From assembly GCF_025947185.1 (NCBI RefSeq), contig NZ_CP110001.1:3348001-3412000 (forward strand): a stretch of DNA of 64,000 nt, written 5' to 3'. Below the pieces are notes generated by a model. It did no database searches. It had not been told where the DNA came from and saw nothing but the letters and a program-made list of their open reading frames with translations. Source of the stretch: Flavobacterium sp. N2038. Lineage in GTDB: Bacteria > Bacteroidota > Bacteroidia > Flavobacteriales > Flavobacteriaceae. Made by a program: the position numbers and the translations under genes. This document shows positions 19,182 to 26,339 of this stretch, piece by piece. Positions within the stretch are counted from its first letter, which is position 1. Each line of letters opens with the position of its first letter.

Positions 19182-19601
19182 ATGGAGGAATTAGAAGATT
19201 TTTGGGTTTACTTACATCCTAAAGTTATAGAATTGGCAAAACCAAGATTTGATGCAGGATTTTTTGCCGATTCTATTCTTGTATGCTTAAGAGAGGCAAA
19301 TGCGATTTTAAAAGCTCATGTCCTTGCAAAAAACAATCAAGAATTAGATGGGGCTCCATTAATGACAGCTGCTTTTTCTGTAAATAATCCAATAGTTCAT
19401 TTAGCTGATATAAATACGGCTAATGGTAGAAATATCCAACTTGGCTATATGAAAATTTTCGAAGGCTCAATGATTGGAATAAGAAATCCTAAAGCTCATG
19501 AAAATTTGAATCCTGATAGAACCAAAACAATACATTTATTATATAATGCAAGTTTTTTATTTATAAAACTTGAAGAATCTGGAGTTAAAATAGCTGAATA
19601 G
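19182..19601 (+). CDS. TIGR02391 (Ymh) family protein, HEPN-like
   Basis: 139 aa. The order LHPKVIELAKPRFDAGFFAD, then LDGAPLMTAAFSVNNPIVHL, then QLGYMKIFEGSMIGIRNPKA followed by His, fits the TIGR02391 family. RNPKAH is an R-x4-H motif, the signature of HEPN ribonucleases, and the fold is all helical. HEPN proteins act in toxin-antitoxin, abortive infection and other defence contexts. RNase activity is inferred from the motif only. It follows an 80-aa orphan by 28 bases within the accessory island. Confidence 0.75.
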   Translation: MEELEDFWVYLHPKVIELAKPRFDAGFFADSILVCLREANAILKAHVLAKNNQELDGAPLMTAAFSVNNPIVHLADINTANGRNIQLGYMKIFEGSMIGIRNPKAHENLNPDRTKTIHLLYNASFLFIKLEESGVKIAE

Positions 19602-19636
19602 TTACAGCTACCAACAGCTGAAAAACAAATATAATT

Positions 19637-20080
19637 ATGATTATAAAAACATTGAAAAAATCCCCTGAAAGTAATTTAAAATCTTACTATTTGGAATTCT
19701 ATTTTTTGAATCCAAAAACAGAAAATCATTATAAATTACCACTAATTGTAAAAGTCGTAGACAAATTGGAAGCAATTTCTATTCAGGCAGCTATTTTAGG
19801 AGCACTATCCAAAGAAGGAATGGAAATTAAAAAAATGAGCCCAATGAAATTAATTTATTCGACAAGATTTGAAAAAACTGTACAAGAAATTTCTAATTCT
19901 CAACGAATAAATGGATTTGAAACAATTAGATTAAATTTTGAAGAAACAAAAGAAAATGATTCAAAGAATGTATTATTTCAACAACTTCGAGTTAATACAA
20001 TTAAGAAACAAAAAACTCTAATTCAAAAAAATACCGAAGATATATTTACTTTAGAAATTAATAAATCAATTATTCAATAA
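19637..20080 (+). CDS. Hypothetical protein
   Basis: 147 aa, no signal peptide and no membrane helix. Family not recognised. The first half has mixed strand/helix content (YYLEFYFLNPKTENHYKLPL), the second is Lys/Asn-rich and helical. It lies 35 bases after the HEPN-like gene on the same strand and just before a REP-like palindrome and a terminator, so it probably closes the first transcription unit of the island. Confidence 0.55.
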   Translation: MIIKTLKKSPESNLKSYYLEFYFLNPKTENHYKLPLIVKVVDKLEAISIQAAILGALSKEGMEIKKMSPMKLIYSTRFEKTVQEISNSQRINGFETIRLNFEETKENDSKNVLFQQLRVNTIKKQKTLIQKNTEDIFTLEINKSIIQ

Positions 20081-20102
20081 GTACAACTGTTAACCATCGT
20101 TT

Positions 20103-20175
20103 GGTCCCGCTCGTTAACGCAAAGAAATTCAAAAATCAACTGGAATGGGCACGAGCGAGATGCTCGCGCTAGCAA
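20103..20175. repeat. REP-like palindromic element, copy 1
   Basis: Left arm GGTCCCGCTCGTT (20103-20115) and right arm with GAGCGAGATGCTCGCGCTAG (20153-20172) flank an AAAGAAATTCAAAAA centre. It is clearly homologous to the more complete element at 23240-23321 and sits 22 bases after a gene end. Confidence 0.8.
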
Positions 20176-20222
20176 GGGAGTTGAAGGATTTCTTAGATTA
20201 AAAAACATATACAAAGATGATT

Positions 20223-20253
20223 AAGCGAGTAAAAAAAAATACTCGCTTTTTTT
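20223..20253 (+). terminator. Rho-independent terminator
   Basis: AAGCGAGTA (20223-20231) pairs with TACTCGCTT (20240-20248), followed by seven T. It ends the transcript from the 18911-20080 genes. Confidence 0.88.
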
Positions 20254-20313
20254 ATTGCATTACCATTAATTATTTTGAATTAATATATAAAAATATCAAG
20301 TACGGAAATCCGT

Positions 20314-20445
20314 AAAAATTGGCAATAAAAAATACATATATTTGAAAAGTAAGAAAACGAAATAAAGTTTCGCATATCTATCCCTATTCAGGTGTATAAA
20401 CGAAAATTTGTTTCGCCTATAAACAAGTTGGTAGTAATTTTGCCG
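20314..20445 (+). promoter_or_regulatory. Repeated promoter-like leader, copy 2
   Basis: Second copy of the leader at 18766. TATATTTG at 20337-20344 is the -7 box. Downstream there is CGAAATAAAGTTTCG, a small palindrome, and ATAAAC/GTTGG motifs before the lipoprotein gene at 20462. Gene-free stretch 20081-20461 is explained by the REP-like element, the terminator and this leader. Confidence 0.6.
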
Positions 20446-20461
20446 AATAACTAACAGAATT

Positions 20462-20890
20462 ATGAAATTAAAATTACTTTTTGTATTGTTAATTCTTTTT
20501 GTAAGTTGCAAAAACAGTTCAAATTATGAAACAAATTCAGAAGATGAAAATTCTACAGAATATGTAAATGATGAAAATACAAATTATGAAGTTGCTGATG
20601 ACGAAAGTGAGGATGAAAACTTATCAGAAACTAAAAATTATGATGATGGCTCATACAATGCGAGTGTAGATTATTACAATCCGAAAACTGGCTATTCCGC
20701 AACTTATGATTTGGATGTTGATGTTGAAAATGGAGAAGTTGTTAGAATTAATTTTCCTAAAGGCGGTTGGCTAGATGATGATGTTCATCCATCTGAAAGT
20801 CAAATAAATCCTGCTGAATTAAATGAAGAGGGAGAAGCCACAATGGAAGATGAAAATGGAAGAACTTTTGAAATAAAAATAGATCATTAA
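20462..20890 (+). CDS. Small acidic lipoprotein
   Basis: 142 aa. It starts with a lipoprotein signal (MKLKLLFVLLILFVSCKNSS), with Cys16 as the lipidation site. A very acidic Asn/Asp/Glu/Ser linker (about 20-60) follows, then a small C-terminal domain (YNASVDYYNPKTGYSATYDL; GEVVRINFPKGGWLDD). Bacteroidota use acidic residues after the Cys as a surface export signal; here the first residues after the Cys are KNSS, so surface display is not certain. No known family. Confidence 0.7.
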   Translation: MKLKLLFVLLILFVSCKNSSNYETNSEDENSTEYVNDENTNYEVADDESEDENLSETKNYDDGSYNASVDYYNPKTGYSATYDLDVDVENGEVVRINFPKGGWLDDDVHPSESQINPAELNEEGEATMEDENGRTFEIKIDH

Positions 20891-20904
20891 AAACCTTAAA
20901 CAAT

Positions 20905-21312
20905 ATGAAGAAAGTATTATTCACGTTATTAATTTTAGTAATATCAGGTAAAACATTTTCTCAAACTGATGATGAATTTCAATATGTAACATCTTCTAAA
21001 AGTGGCAATGAAGTTTATATACATTTTGAAAAAGATAATTATGGGACAAAAGAATTTTGGTTGAAAATGACAGAACCTATTAAAACGACTAAAAGTAAGA
21101 GTGGAAAAATTATAAAAACTGGCGGTGGTTATACTCTTGAATATATTAAAATGAATTGTTCAGAAAAAGAATATGCATCATCTGATGCAGTAAAGTATGA
21201 TAAAAATGGAAATCCAACACAACGTCCAGAATATTATGATACATACAACGAAAAAATTATTCCCAGTTCAGTTATGTCAGTTGTTTACAAATATATTTGT
21301 GAATCAGAATAA
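20905..21312 (+). CDS. Secreted protein resembling surface-adhesin E family
   Basis: 135 aa. Signal peptide MKKVLFTLLILVISGKTFSQ. The mature part has the pattern of the adhesin-E-like family (PF16747): a WLKMTEP strand, EYIKMNCSEKEY with a Cys, the YDKNGNPTQ turn and a final IIPSSVMSVVYKYIC with the second Cys, which could form a disulfide. It starts 14 bases after the lipoprotein gene, so both are probably one transcript that puts two small proteins in the envelope. Function unknown. Confidence 0.6.
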   Translation: MKKVLFTLLILVISGKTFSQTDDEFQYVTSSKSGNEVYIHFEKDNYGTKEFWLKMTEPIKTTKSKSGKIIKTGGGYTLEYIKMNCSEKEYASSDAVKYDKNGNPTQRPEYYDTYNEKIIPSSVMSVVYKYICESE

Positions 21313-21330
21313 AAAACTACTGCCAACAGC

Positions 21331-21444
21331 TACTACAACGGATTTGGGCAATAGGCTTAATGGGAAGTTGGTTTTGTATTTGTTATGATTTGGCAAATCC
21401 GAAGAATGGGCTTAATTTAGTCCCAAACCCACTTTAGTAGCGGG
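21331..21444 (+). repeat. Cassette-boundary-like repeat, copy R1
   Basis: About 110 bases closely similar to 22298-22411 (shared TACTACAACGGATTTGG, ATTTAGTCCCAAACCC). Each contains an imperfect inverted pair, here CGGATTTG (21339-21346) with CAAATCCG (21394-21401). R1 and R2 flank one gene (21482-22282) like the recombination sites of a gene cassette. Confidence 0.75.
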
Positions 21445-21481
21445 ACTTTCTGCAACATTTAATCAACAACATATAAATATA

Positions 21482-22282
21482 ATGACATTATGTATCGCTT
21501 GGATTAGAAAGCTAAAAAATCACGACGAACTTGTTATCGCAACAGATAGCAGATTACGCTCATTCGGTTCATGGGATTGTGGACCTAAAATCGTAACTTT
21601 TAACAGAACAGATTGTGCTATTTGCTTTGAAGGTCATACTGAATTTGCTTATCCAATGATGTTGCAATTGCAGACAGCCGTAGCAAATTATCCAAAAGCA
21701 AATAATAGTTCACAAGATTTATATGATTTTAAAGGTTACATTTTAAAAATCCTAAATGGAATGCTGAAGTACAAGTCAGATTACGAAATTCCAGAAACAT
21801 CATTTCTAATGGGTGGATATTCTTGGAAAAAAAGCAAATTTGCTCTTTGGCATATTCACTATGACAAACATTTTAAAGCTTTTACACATAGACCAATTTC
21901 TTTTTGGAAAGGAACAAAGGGAGAAATACAGGTTTCATTTTCTGGCGATTACACTTCAGATGCAAAACAACGCCTAGTTGCAATTCTTAAGAAAAAGAAT
22001 AAACTCATGGAAGGAAGTTTAGACATGGAACCACTTGAAGTATTGAGAGATATGCTAAATGAAAGAGATGAACAGAAATATCCTTTAATCGGTGGTGCTC
22101 CTCAATTATTAAAGGTTTATAAACATATGAATAGAACTCCAATTGCTGTCAAATGGAAAATCGATCAAGAAGAAGTACTTTGTGTATTAGGAAGACCTCT
22201 TTTAGATTTTGAAAAAACAAGTTTTCCTTTAATAGATTTACAAACTATGAAAATAACCCGAACAGAACAATTAGGTAAATAA
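21482..22282 (+). CDS. Possible Ntn-hydrolase (proteasome-like) protein
   Basis: 266 aa, cytosolic. It opens MTLCIAWIRKL followed by ELVIATDSRLRS; this is the pattern of proteasome-beta-like/Ntn-hydrolase proteins, in which Thr2 becomes the N-terminal nucleophile after Met removal. Later: SFLMGGYSWKKSKFALWHI. The rest does not match a family I can name, so a catalytic role is tentative. It sits alone between the two related repeats R1 and R2, which suggests it moves as a unit. Confidence 0.5.
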   Translation: MTLCIAWIRKLKNHDELVIATDSRLRSFGSWDCGPKIVTFNRTDCAICFEGHTEFAYPMMLQLQTAVANYPKANNSSQDLYDFKGYILKILNGMLKYKSDYEIPETSFLMGGYSWKKSKFALWHIHYDKHFKAFTHRPISFWKGTKGEIQVSFSGDYTSDAKQRLVAILKKKNKLMEGSLDMEPLEVLRDMLNERDEQKYPLIGGAPQLLKVYKHMNRTPIAVKWKIDQEEVLCVLGRPLLDFEKTSFPLIDLQTMKITRTEQLGK

Positions 22283-22297
22283 ACGCTGCATAACAAT

Positions 22298-22411
22298 TAC
22301 TACAACGGATTTGGACAATCGACGTAATGAAAAGTTAGTTTTCTATTTGTAATGATTTTGCAAATCTGAAAATAGGTTTTAATTTAGTCCCAAACCCGCT
22401 TTAATAACTGG
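22298..22411 (+). repeat. Cassette-boundary-like repeat, copy R2
   Basis: Second copy of R1. Inverted pair CGGATTTG (22306-22313) with CAAATCTG (22361-22368). It begins 15 bases after the stop of the 266-aa gene and lies 29 bases before the Mrr-type gene. Confidence 0.75.
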
Positions 22412-22439
22412 AGGTTAATGAAATTTTTAAGAAATACAT

Positions 22440-23234
22440 ATGAATGAATCGCCAGAATGGTATAAATTTCAAGAAGATATATGTAGTTATTTTCGAACTT
22501 TAGGTGTAAGTGCGGAAACAAATGTCACTGTTCAAGGAATAAGAACAAGCCACGATATAGATATTTTGATAAAGACTAAATTTTTAGGACAAGATGTCGT
22601 TTGGGTTATTGAAGCTAAAAAATGGAAAAGTAAAGTCAACAAATTGCAAGTTTTAGGTCTTAGAACAATTGTTGATGACATAGGAGCTGACAAAGGATTC
22701 ATAATAAGCGATAAAGGTTTTCAATCTGGAGCTATAGAATCTACTTTGAAAACAAATGTGCAACTGATGACGTATACGGAGTTGAAAATCCTAACAAAAG
22801 AGCTGATCCAAAGCGAAATTATTCAAACATATAAGGATCGTTTAGTTTTACTAGAAAATAGATATTGGTCACATTCTAAAAAAATTAGACAAAAATATGG
22901 ATTAAGAGGTGAAATATGGGATTATCCCGTTAATTTCTCTGGACATTCATTATTATTGACAGCTCATCTTGCAATAAACTCTGCGTTGAAAAATGAATAT
23001 CCAATAGATTTACAGACACATTCACTCGAAAAGAAAGGCTTATTAATAGCTTTTAGTTTTCAAGAATTAACTAATTGGTTGAATCTAAATTTAAATTTTC
23101 TTGACGAGAAAATATTAATGGCGGAAATTGAAATGATTAAAAACGGTGACTTCGCCCCAGACCTTTTTGCACGTGAAGTAATAGAACTTCCTATAAGCTG
23201 GATAGGAAAACAAATTTCAACAAAAAAAAGTTAA
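22440..23234 (+). CDS. Mrr-type restriction endonuclease domain protein
   Basis: 264 aa. Residues ~1-120 form a PD-(D/E)xK Mrr-cat domain: FQEDICSYFRTLG, then a conserved Asp in SHDIDILIKTKF and the E-x-K triad in VVWVIEAKKW, then IVDDIGADKGFIISDKGFQ. Mrr enzymes cut modified DNA; here the target is unknown. The C-terminal half is helical and unrecognised and might bind DNA or a partner. No methylase is adjacent, which fits a type IV (modification-dependent) enzyme or a stand-alone defence nuclease. Confidence 0.75.
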   Translation: MNESPEWYKFQEDICSYFRTLGVSAETNVTVQGIRTSHDIDILIKTKFLGQDVVWVIEAKKWKSKVNKLQVLGLRTIVDDIGADKGFIISDKGFQSGAIESTLKTNVQLMTYTELKILTKELIQSEIIQTYKDRLVLLENRYWSHSKKIRQKYGLRGEIWDYPVNFSGHSLLLTAHLAINSALKNEYPIDLQTHSLEKKGLLIAFSFQELTNWLNLNLNFLDEKILMAEIEMIKNGDFAPDLFAREVIELPISWIGKQISTKKS

Positions 23235-23239
23235 CCCCT

Positions 23240-23321
23240 GCTAGCGCGAGCATCCCGCTCGTGAACACAAAGAAATTCAAAAACCAATTGAAACGTGCAC
23301 GAGCGGGACGTTCGCGCTAGC
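23240..23321. repeat. REP-like palindromic element, copy 2
   Basis: Arms of 24 bases (23240-23263 and 23298-23321) pair with only two mismatches; both carry GCTAGCGCGA and CCCGCTCGTG or their complement. Centre: AACACAAAGAAATTCAAAAA. It starts 5 bases after the Mrr stop codon. Confidence 0.85.
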
Positions 23322-23343
23322 AATCGAACTATATAACAATAAA

Positions 23344-23371
23344 AAAGAGACCTCATCAAAGGTCTCTTCTC
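23344..23371 (-). terminator. Terminator of the XRE regulator gene
   Basis: On the minus strand AGAGACC and GGTCTCT make a 7-bp stem with an 8-base loop followed by six T. It lies just past the regulator's second-frame stop at 23394. Confidence 0.85.
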
Positions 23372-23393
23372 AATTTAATATATCTCAAAACGG

Positions 23394-23483
23394 TTATTTT
23401 CCATTTAATAATTTCTCCAAATACTCAACCTTATCTTTTTCAGCTTGCACCAAACGTTCGTAAAGTTCAACAACTTTATCTAT
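23394..23483 (-). pseudogene. Detached C-terminal tail of the XRE regulator (other frame)
   Basis: In another frame this stretch encodes IDKVVELYERLVQAEKDKVE and ends EYLEKLLNGK. That is the coiled-coil tail I know from Bacteroidota XRE-type regulators, where it follows an Asn-Pro. The upstream gene reaches exactly that Asn-Pro and then runs into a stop. Removing one base at 23484/23485 would join the two. Confidence 0.6.
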
Positions 23484-23790
23484 AAGGATTAAAAGTACAA
23501 TTGCAATTGTAATCACCTGAAGCAATTGCGCTATGATCTTGAAAAGTATTTCCAATAATATTAAAAACCGCTTCTTCCGAAAAGTTTTTAATTGCTTCCA
23601 CAGAAACTCCAAGAGCTTTAGCTATCTCAATTAGTTTTTCTTCATCCACAGTTTCGCTGTTTTCAATAGCCGAAATAGTCTGCTGACTTGTCCCTAAAGC
23701 CTGTGCCAGTGCTTCCTGTTTCATATCTTTAAGCTCTCTGATACGGCTTATATTTCTGCCGATATGTTTTGGTTTTATTGCTGTACTCAT
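23476..23790 (-). CDS. XRE-family HTH regulator, probably frameshifted
   Basis: 104 aa as read. An HTH (helix-turn-helix) domain covers about residues 10-68 (IGRNISRIRELKDMKQEALA, then GTSQQTISAIEN, then LIEIAKALGVSVEAIKNFSE). After FNP the frame ends in YR-stop, while the usual coiled-coil dimerisation tail is present in a neighbouring frame (23394-23483). The HTH itself is intact, so a shortened protein could still bind DNA. The only minus-strand gene in the island. A TATCTTTG -7 box is only 4 bases from its ATG, so the mRNA may be leaderless. Confidence 0.8.
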   Translation of the reverse strand: MSTAIKPKHIGRNISRIRELKDMKQEALAQALGTSQQTISAIENSETVDEEKLIEIAKALGVSVEAIKNFSEEAVFNIIGNTFQDHSAIASGDYNCNCTFNPYR

Positions 23791-23794
23791 AATT

Positions 23795-23802
23795 CAAAGA
23801 TA
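23795..23802 (-). promoter_or_regulatory. Candidate -7 promoter box of the XRE gene
   Basis: Minus-strand TATCTTTG matches TAnnTTTG and is immediately upstream of the ATG at 23790. Confidence 0.4.
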
Positions 23803-23926
23803 TTTAAAATTCTTAAACGAAAATAAACTTCGGTAAAAAACAAAGTTGTTTTTGTAAGATACGTTTTTCATAATTTCTATATTAGCTAGCTCGAGAGCAA
23901 TTACCAATTATTAATCTTATCGTAAA

Positions 23927-24304
23927 ATGGCTGTTTGGCAATATCTTTTAATCGTAGTTCCTGAAGATTCTATTGATAGTAATTACGAATGTATTTTTAA
24001 AAATAACAAAACAAAATTTCTACCAGAGACTGATTCTTTTTGGACAAATTTTGATGGTGACATTCCTTCAATTATTTCTGAAATAGATAAAATTATTCCA
24101 AAAGCTAATTGGGGCAATGAAACTTATTTAAACTGGAAAGGAAATGGAAATAATGATGAAGATAATGATGCTTGTATTTGTTTAAGTGATGATAAATCTA
24201 AAATTGAAAGTTTTCAATTTCGAATTGACTTAAGAAAAGCTTCCAATATTACTGACGTTTTGCAATCTATTTTAAATGTATGCAAAAAAATGAATTGGTT
24301 TTAA
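23927..24304 (+). CDS. Hypothetical protein, probably frameshifted near its end
   Basis: 125 aa as read, no signal peptide. It begins MAVWQYLLIVVPEDSI and has Trp- and acid-rich segments (FWTNFDGDIPSIISEIDKII; WGNETYLNWKGNG; IESFQFRIDLRKA). It ends VCKKMNWF-stop right after a run of seven A (24284-24290), while a good continuation exists in another frame. Family not recognised. The size and composition are like small immunity-type proteins, but that is only a resemblance. Confidence 0.55.
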   Translation: MAVWQYLLIVVPEDSIDSNYECIFKNNKTKFLPETDSFWTNFDGDIPSIISEIDKIIPKANWGNETYLNWKGNGNNDEDNDACICLSDDKSKIESFQFRIDLRKASNITDVLQSILNVCKKMNWF

Positions 24305-24450
24305 TTGATTTAAAAGGAGAAATTTTCAAACCAAAATTAGAAGATATTTTTAAAAGTATTAAGGCTTCAAATGCAACAAGATTTCTAACAGATCCAATAA
24401 AATTTTTAGAAAACTTAAGCAAAAATAGTTCTGATGAAACATTCTCTTAG
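24289..24450 (+). pseudogene. Detached C-terminal segment of the 23927 gene
   Basis: One extra A in the A-run would continue the upstream frame as VCKKNELVLIDLKGEIFKPK and on to a TAG at 24450 (about 53 more residues). The coding character continues without break across the A-run, so a one-base loss is more likely than a natural end at 24304. Confidence 0.5.
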
Positions 24451-24584
24451 TGCCGATCGAGTACAATGCCTCCTGACTACGTACAACGTAGCGCATAAAC
24501 AATTGTGCCTTAGGGAAATTAAAAATCATAATAATAGACTTAATTTAGCTACAAAACGTTCTACATTACTTTATAGAAACATCA

Positions 24585-25088
24585 ATGAATTTTAAAAAAC
24601 TAGAAAACTATATTGACGCTAAAAATTACAATCTTGACTTCGAGACAGATGGTATTGGCTGGACGTGGGGTGTAAGTTATGTGAGATTAACAGTCGGTCA
24701 AAAAAGTAAATTTGAAACTCTTGAGCACTTTCTCTTGAGCACAATAATGTCAAATAAAAACATCACATCAAGCATTAATGGAAAGTTAAATTGGATCGAC
24801 AATACCGATCTAAAGGAATGGGCAAAAAATTTGAACGTTAGGCAAATTAAACCTGAAGAACTAAACCAATTTATAGTATCATCACTTCATGACATAAATG
24901 AAAATCTGAAATATTGGACAGCAGAAAACTGTATTGACATTTCTTTTCTTGATGCATCAAAAGAGTATGATAACTGTTTCCTAATTAATGAGACCATTTC
25001 ACCAAGAAATCACATAAACACAACTGATGTTTACCTTACATCTGACAATGATCATTATTATTATTTTGAAGGACATTGGGAATCTTAA
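24585..25088 (+). CDS. Hypothetical protein
   Basis: 167 aa, cytosolic. Starts MNFKKLENYIDAKNYNLDFE and has an aromatic GIGWTWGVSYVRLT block, a helical middle (LKEWAKNLNVRQIKPEELNQ) and an aromatic C-terminus (DNDHYYYFEGHWES). No known family. It is the last gene of the accessory island. The 134-base gap before it holds a GCGCATAAACAATTGTGCC stretch but no clear repeat. Confidence 0.55.
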   Translation: MNFKKLENYIDAKNYNLDFETDGIGWTWGVSYVRLTVGQKSKFETLEHFLLSTIMSNKNITSSINGKLNWIDNTDLKEWAKNLNVRQIKPEELNQFIVSSLHDINENLKYWTAENCIDISFLDASKEYDNCFLINETISPRNHINTTDVYLTSDNDHYYYFEGHWES

Positions 25089-25204
25089 AAGAAAAACAAT
25101 TACAATTGCTGTGCAAAGTCAGGATACTTTGTAAAGTATCATAAATAATCCTCGCGCTAGAAATTGAAAACTATTTGTAGAAAAGAAATCTAAAATCAAT
25201 CCAA

Positions 25205-26032
25205 ATGAAAAAAAATATTTTTTACGTTTTATTGCTATTTATAATAAGTTTTTCGGGTATTGCTCAACATTCTTTAAATAGAATTTGGATAACAGATAGT
25301 ATTTTACCCATTCCTGAATCGGTATTATATGACAAAACAGATCAGATTTTATACACCTCTTTAATGGATGGTTCACCGGCTGAACGTGACGGAAAAGGAA
25401 GCATAGGAAAATTAACTGTCGATGGGAAAATTATTAATTTAAACTGGATATCAGGTTTAAATGCCCCAAAAGGAATGGCAAAATTCAAGAATAAGTTATT
25501 TGTAGCCGACCTTACAGAAATTGTAATTATAGATATAAAACAACAAAAAATACTAAAAAAAATAACCATTGATGGCGCCAAAATATTAAACGATGTAACT
25601 ATTGATAAAAAAGGAGTCGTTTATGTGTCTGATCCAAAAGTAGGTAAGATTTTCAAACTAGAAAATGATGTTGCAACTGTTTATTTAGAAAATCTAAACA
25701 AGCCTAATGGTCTAAAATTTATCGATAATGATTTGTATTTTTTAGACAATGGATCATTATACAAAATGGATGATAAAAAGAATAAGCAACTTTTGGCAGA
25801 AGGCATGGATGAAAATACAGATGGAATTGAGCCAATAGCAGACAGTGCGTTTATTGTGAGTTGCTGGACTGGAGTTGTTTATTATGTACATAAAGATGGC
25901 TCAAAAGAAATCCTTTCGGATACCAGAAAAGAGGAATATTACTCGGCAGATATAGGACTCGACAAGGAGAAAAAAATAGTCTATGTCCCTTCTCTTTTCA
26001 AAAAAACCATAGCAGCATATTCACTTAGATAA
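25205..26032 (+). CDS. Exported SMP-30/gluconolactonase-like beta-propeller protein
   Basis: 275 aa. Signal peptide MKKNIFYVLLLFIISFSGIA followed by Gln. The mature part is a run of four-stranded blades with SMP-30-type motifs: PIPESVLYDKTDQILYTSLM, SGLNAPKGMAKFKNKLFVAD, ILNDVTIDKKGVVYVSD and LENLNKPNGLKFIDNDLYFL. Likely periplasmic. Substrate unknown: several SMP-30-like proteins bind metal at Glu/Asn/Asp positions that are conserved here in part (E of PES, N of LND and KPNG), but activity is not shown. Confidence 0.8.
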   Translation: MKKNIFYVLLLFIISFSGIAQHSLNRIWITDSILPIPESVLYDKTDQILYTSLMDGSPAERDGKGSIGKLTVDGKIINLNWISGLNAPKGMAKFKNKLFVADLTEIVIIDIKQQKILKKITIDGAKILNDVTIDKKGVVYVSDPKVGKIFKLENDVATVYLENLNKPNGLKFIDNDLYFLDNGSLYKMDDKKNKQLLAEGMDENTDGIEPIADSAFIVSCWTGVVYYVHKDGSKEILSDTRKEEYYSADIGLDKEKKIVYVPSLFKKTIAAYSLR

Positions 26033-26149
26033 AACAACAATAAAAATCTGTCTTTCCTTTTTAACTTATCTATTTTAGAAGCCCAATGAATAATTGAACA
26101 TGTTTATGACTAATAAACTTTAGGATATTATAAAAAATCTAAATTTTCA

Positions 26150-26277
26150 ATTGCCTCCAGCTTTAGCTGGAGGTTTACTTTTTGAACAAGATTCGGCTTT
26201 AGCCAAAAAACTCAAAAGATTAGGCTAAAGCCATTTTCTAATGTAATTTTGCTTCTCCAGCTAAAGCTGGGGGCAAT
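26150..26277. repeat. Nested palindrome cluster (REP/BIME-like)
   Basis: CCTCCAGCTTTAGCTGGAGG (26154-26173) is a palindrome. The 23-base left arm 26150-26172 also pairs, with one mismatch, with 26255-26277. Inside lie GGCTTTAGCC (about 26195) and GGCTAAAGCC (26223). A further CCAGTTAAAACTGG is at about 26292. This fills the 307-base gap between the SMP-30 and GNAT genes. Confidence 0.85.
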
Positions 26278-26339
26278 CCAAATATTTTTTTCCAGTTAAA
26301 ACTGGAAACCATTTATATTCATAATACAATCAGCTTAAC

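Noticed and set aside
21331..22411. True integron attC sites at R1/R2
   Set aside because: No convincing pair of RYYYAAC/GTTRRRY core sites and no integrase in the window, so kept as cassette-like repeats only.
24284..24290. Programmed ribosomal frameshift at the A-run
   Set aside because: No stimulatory hairpin or family precedent seen; a simple one-base loss explains it equally well.
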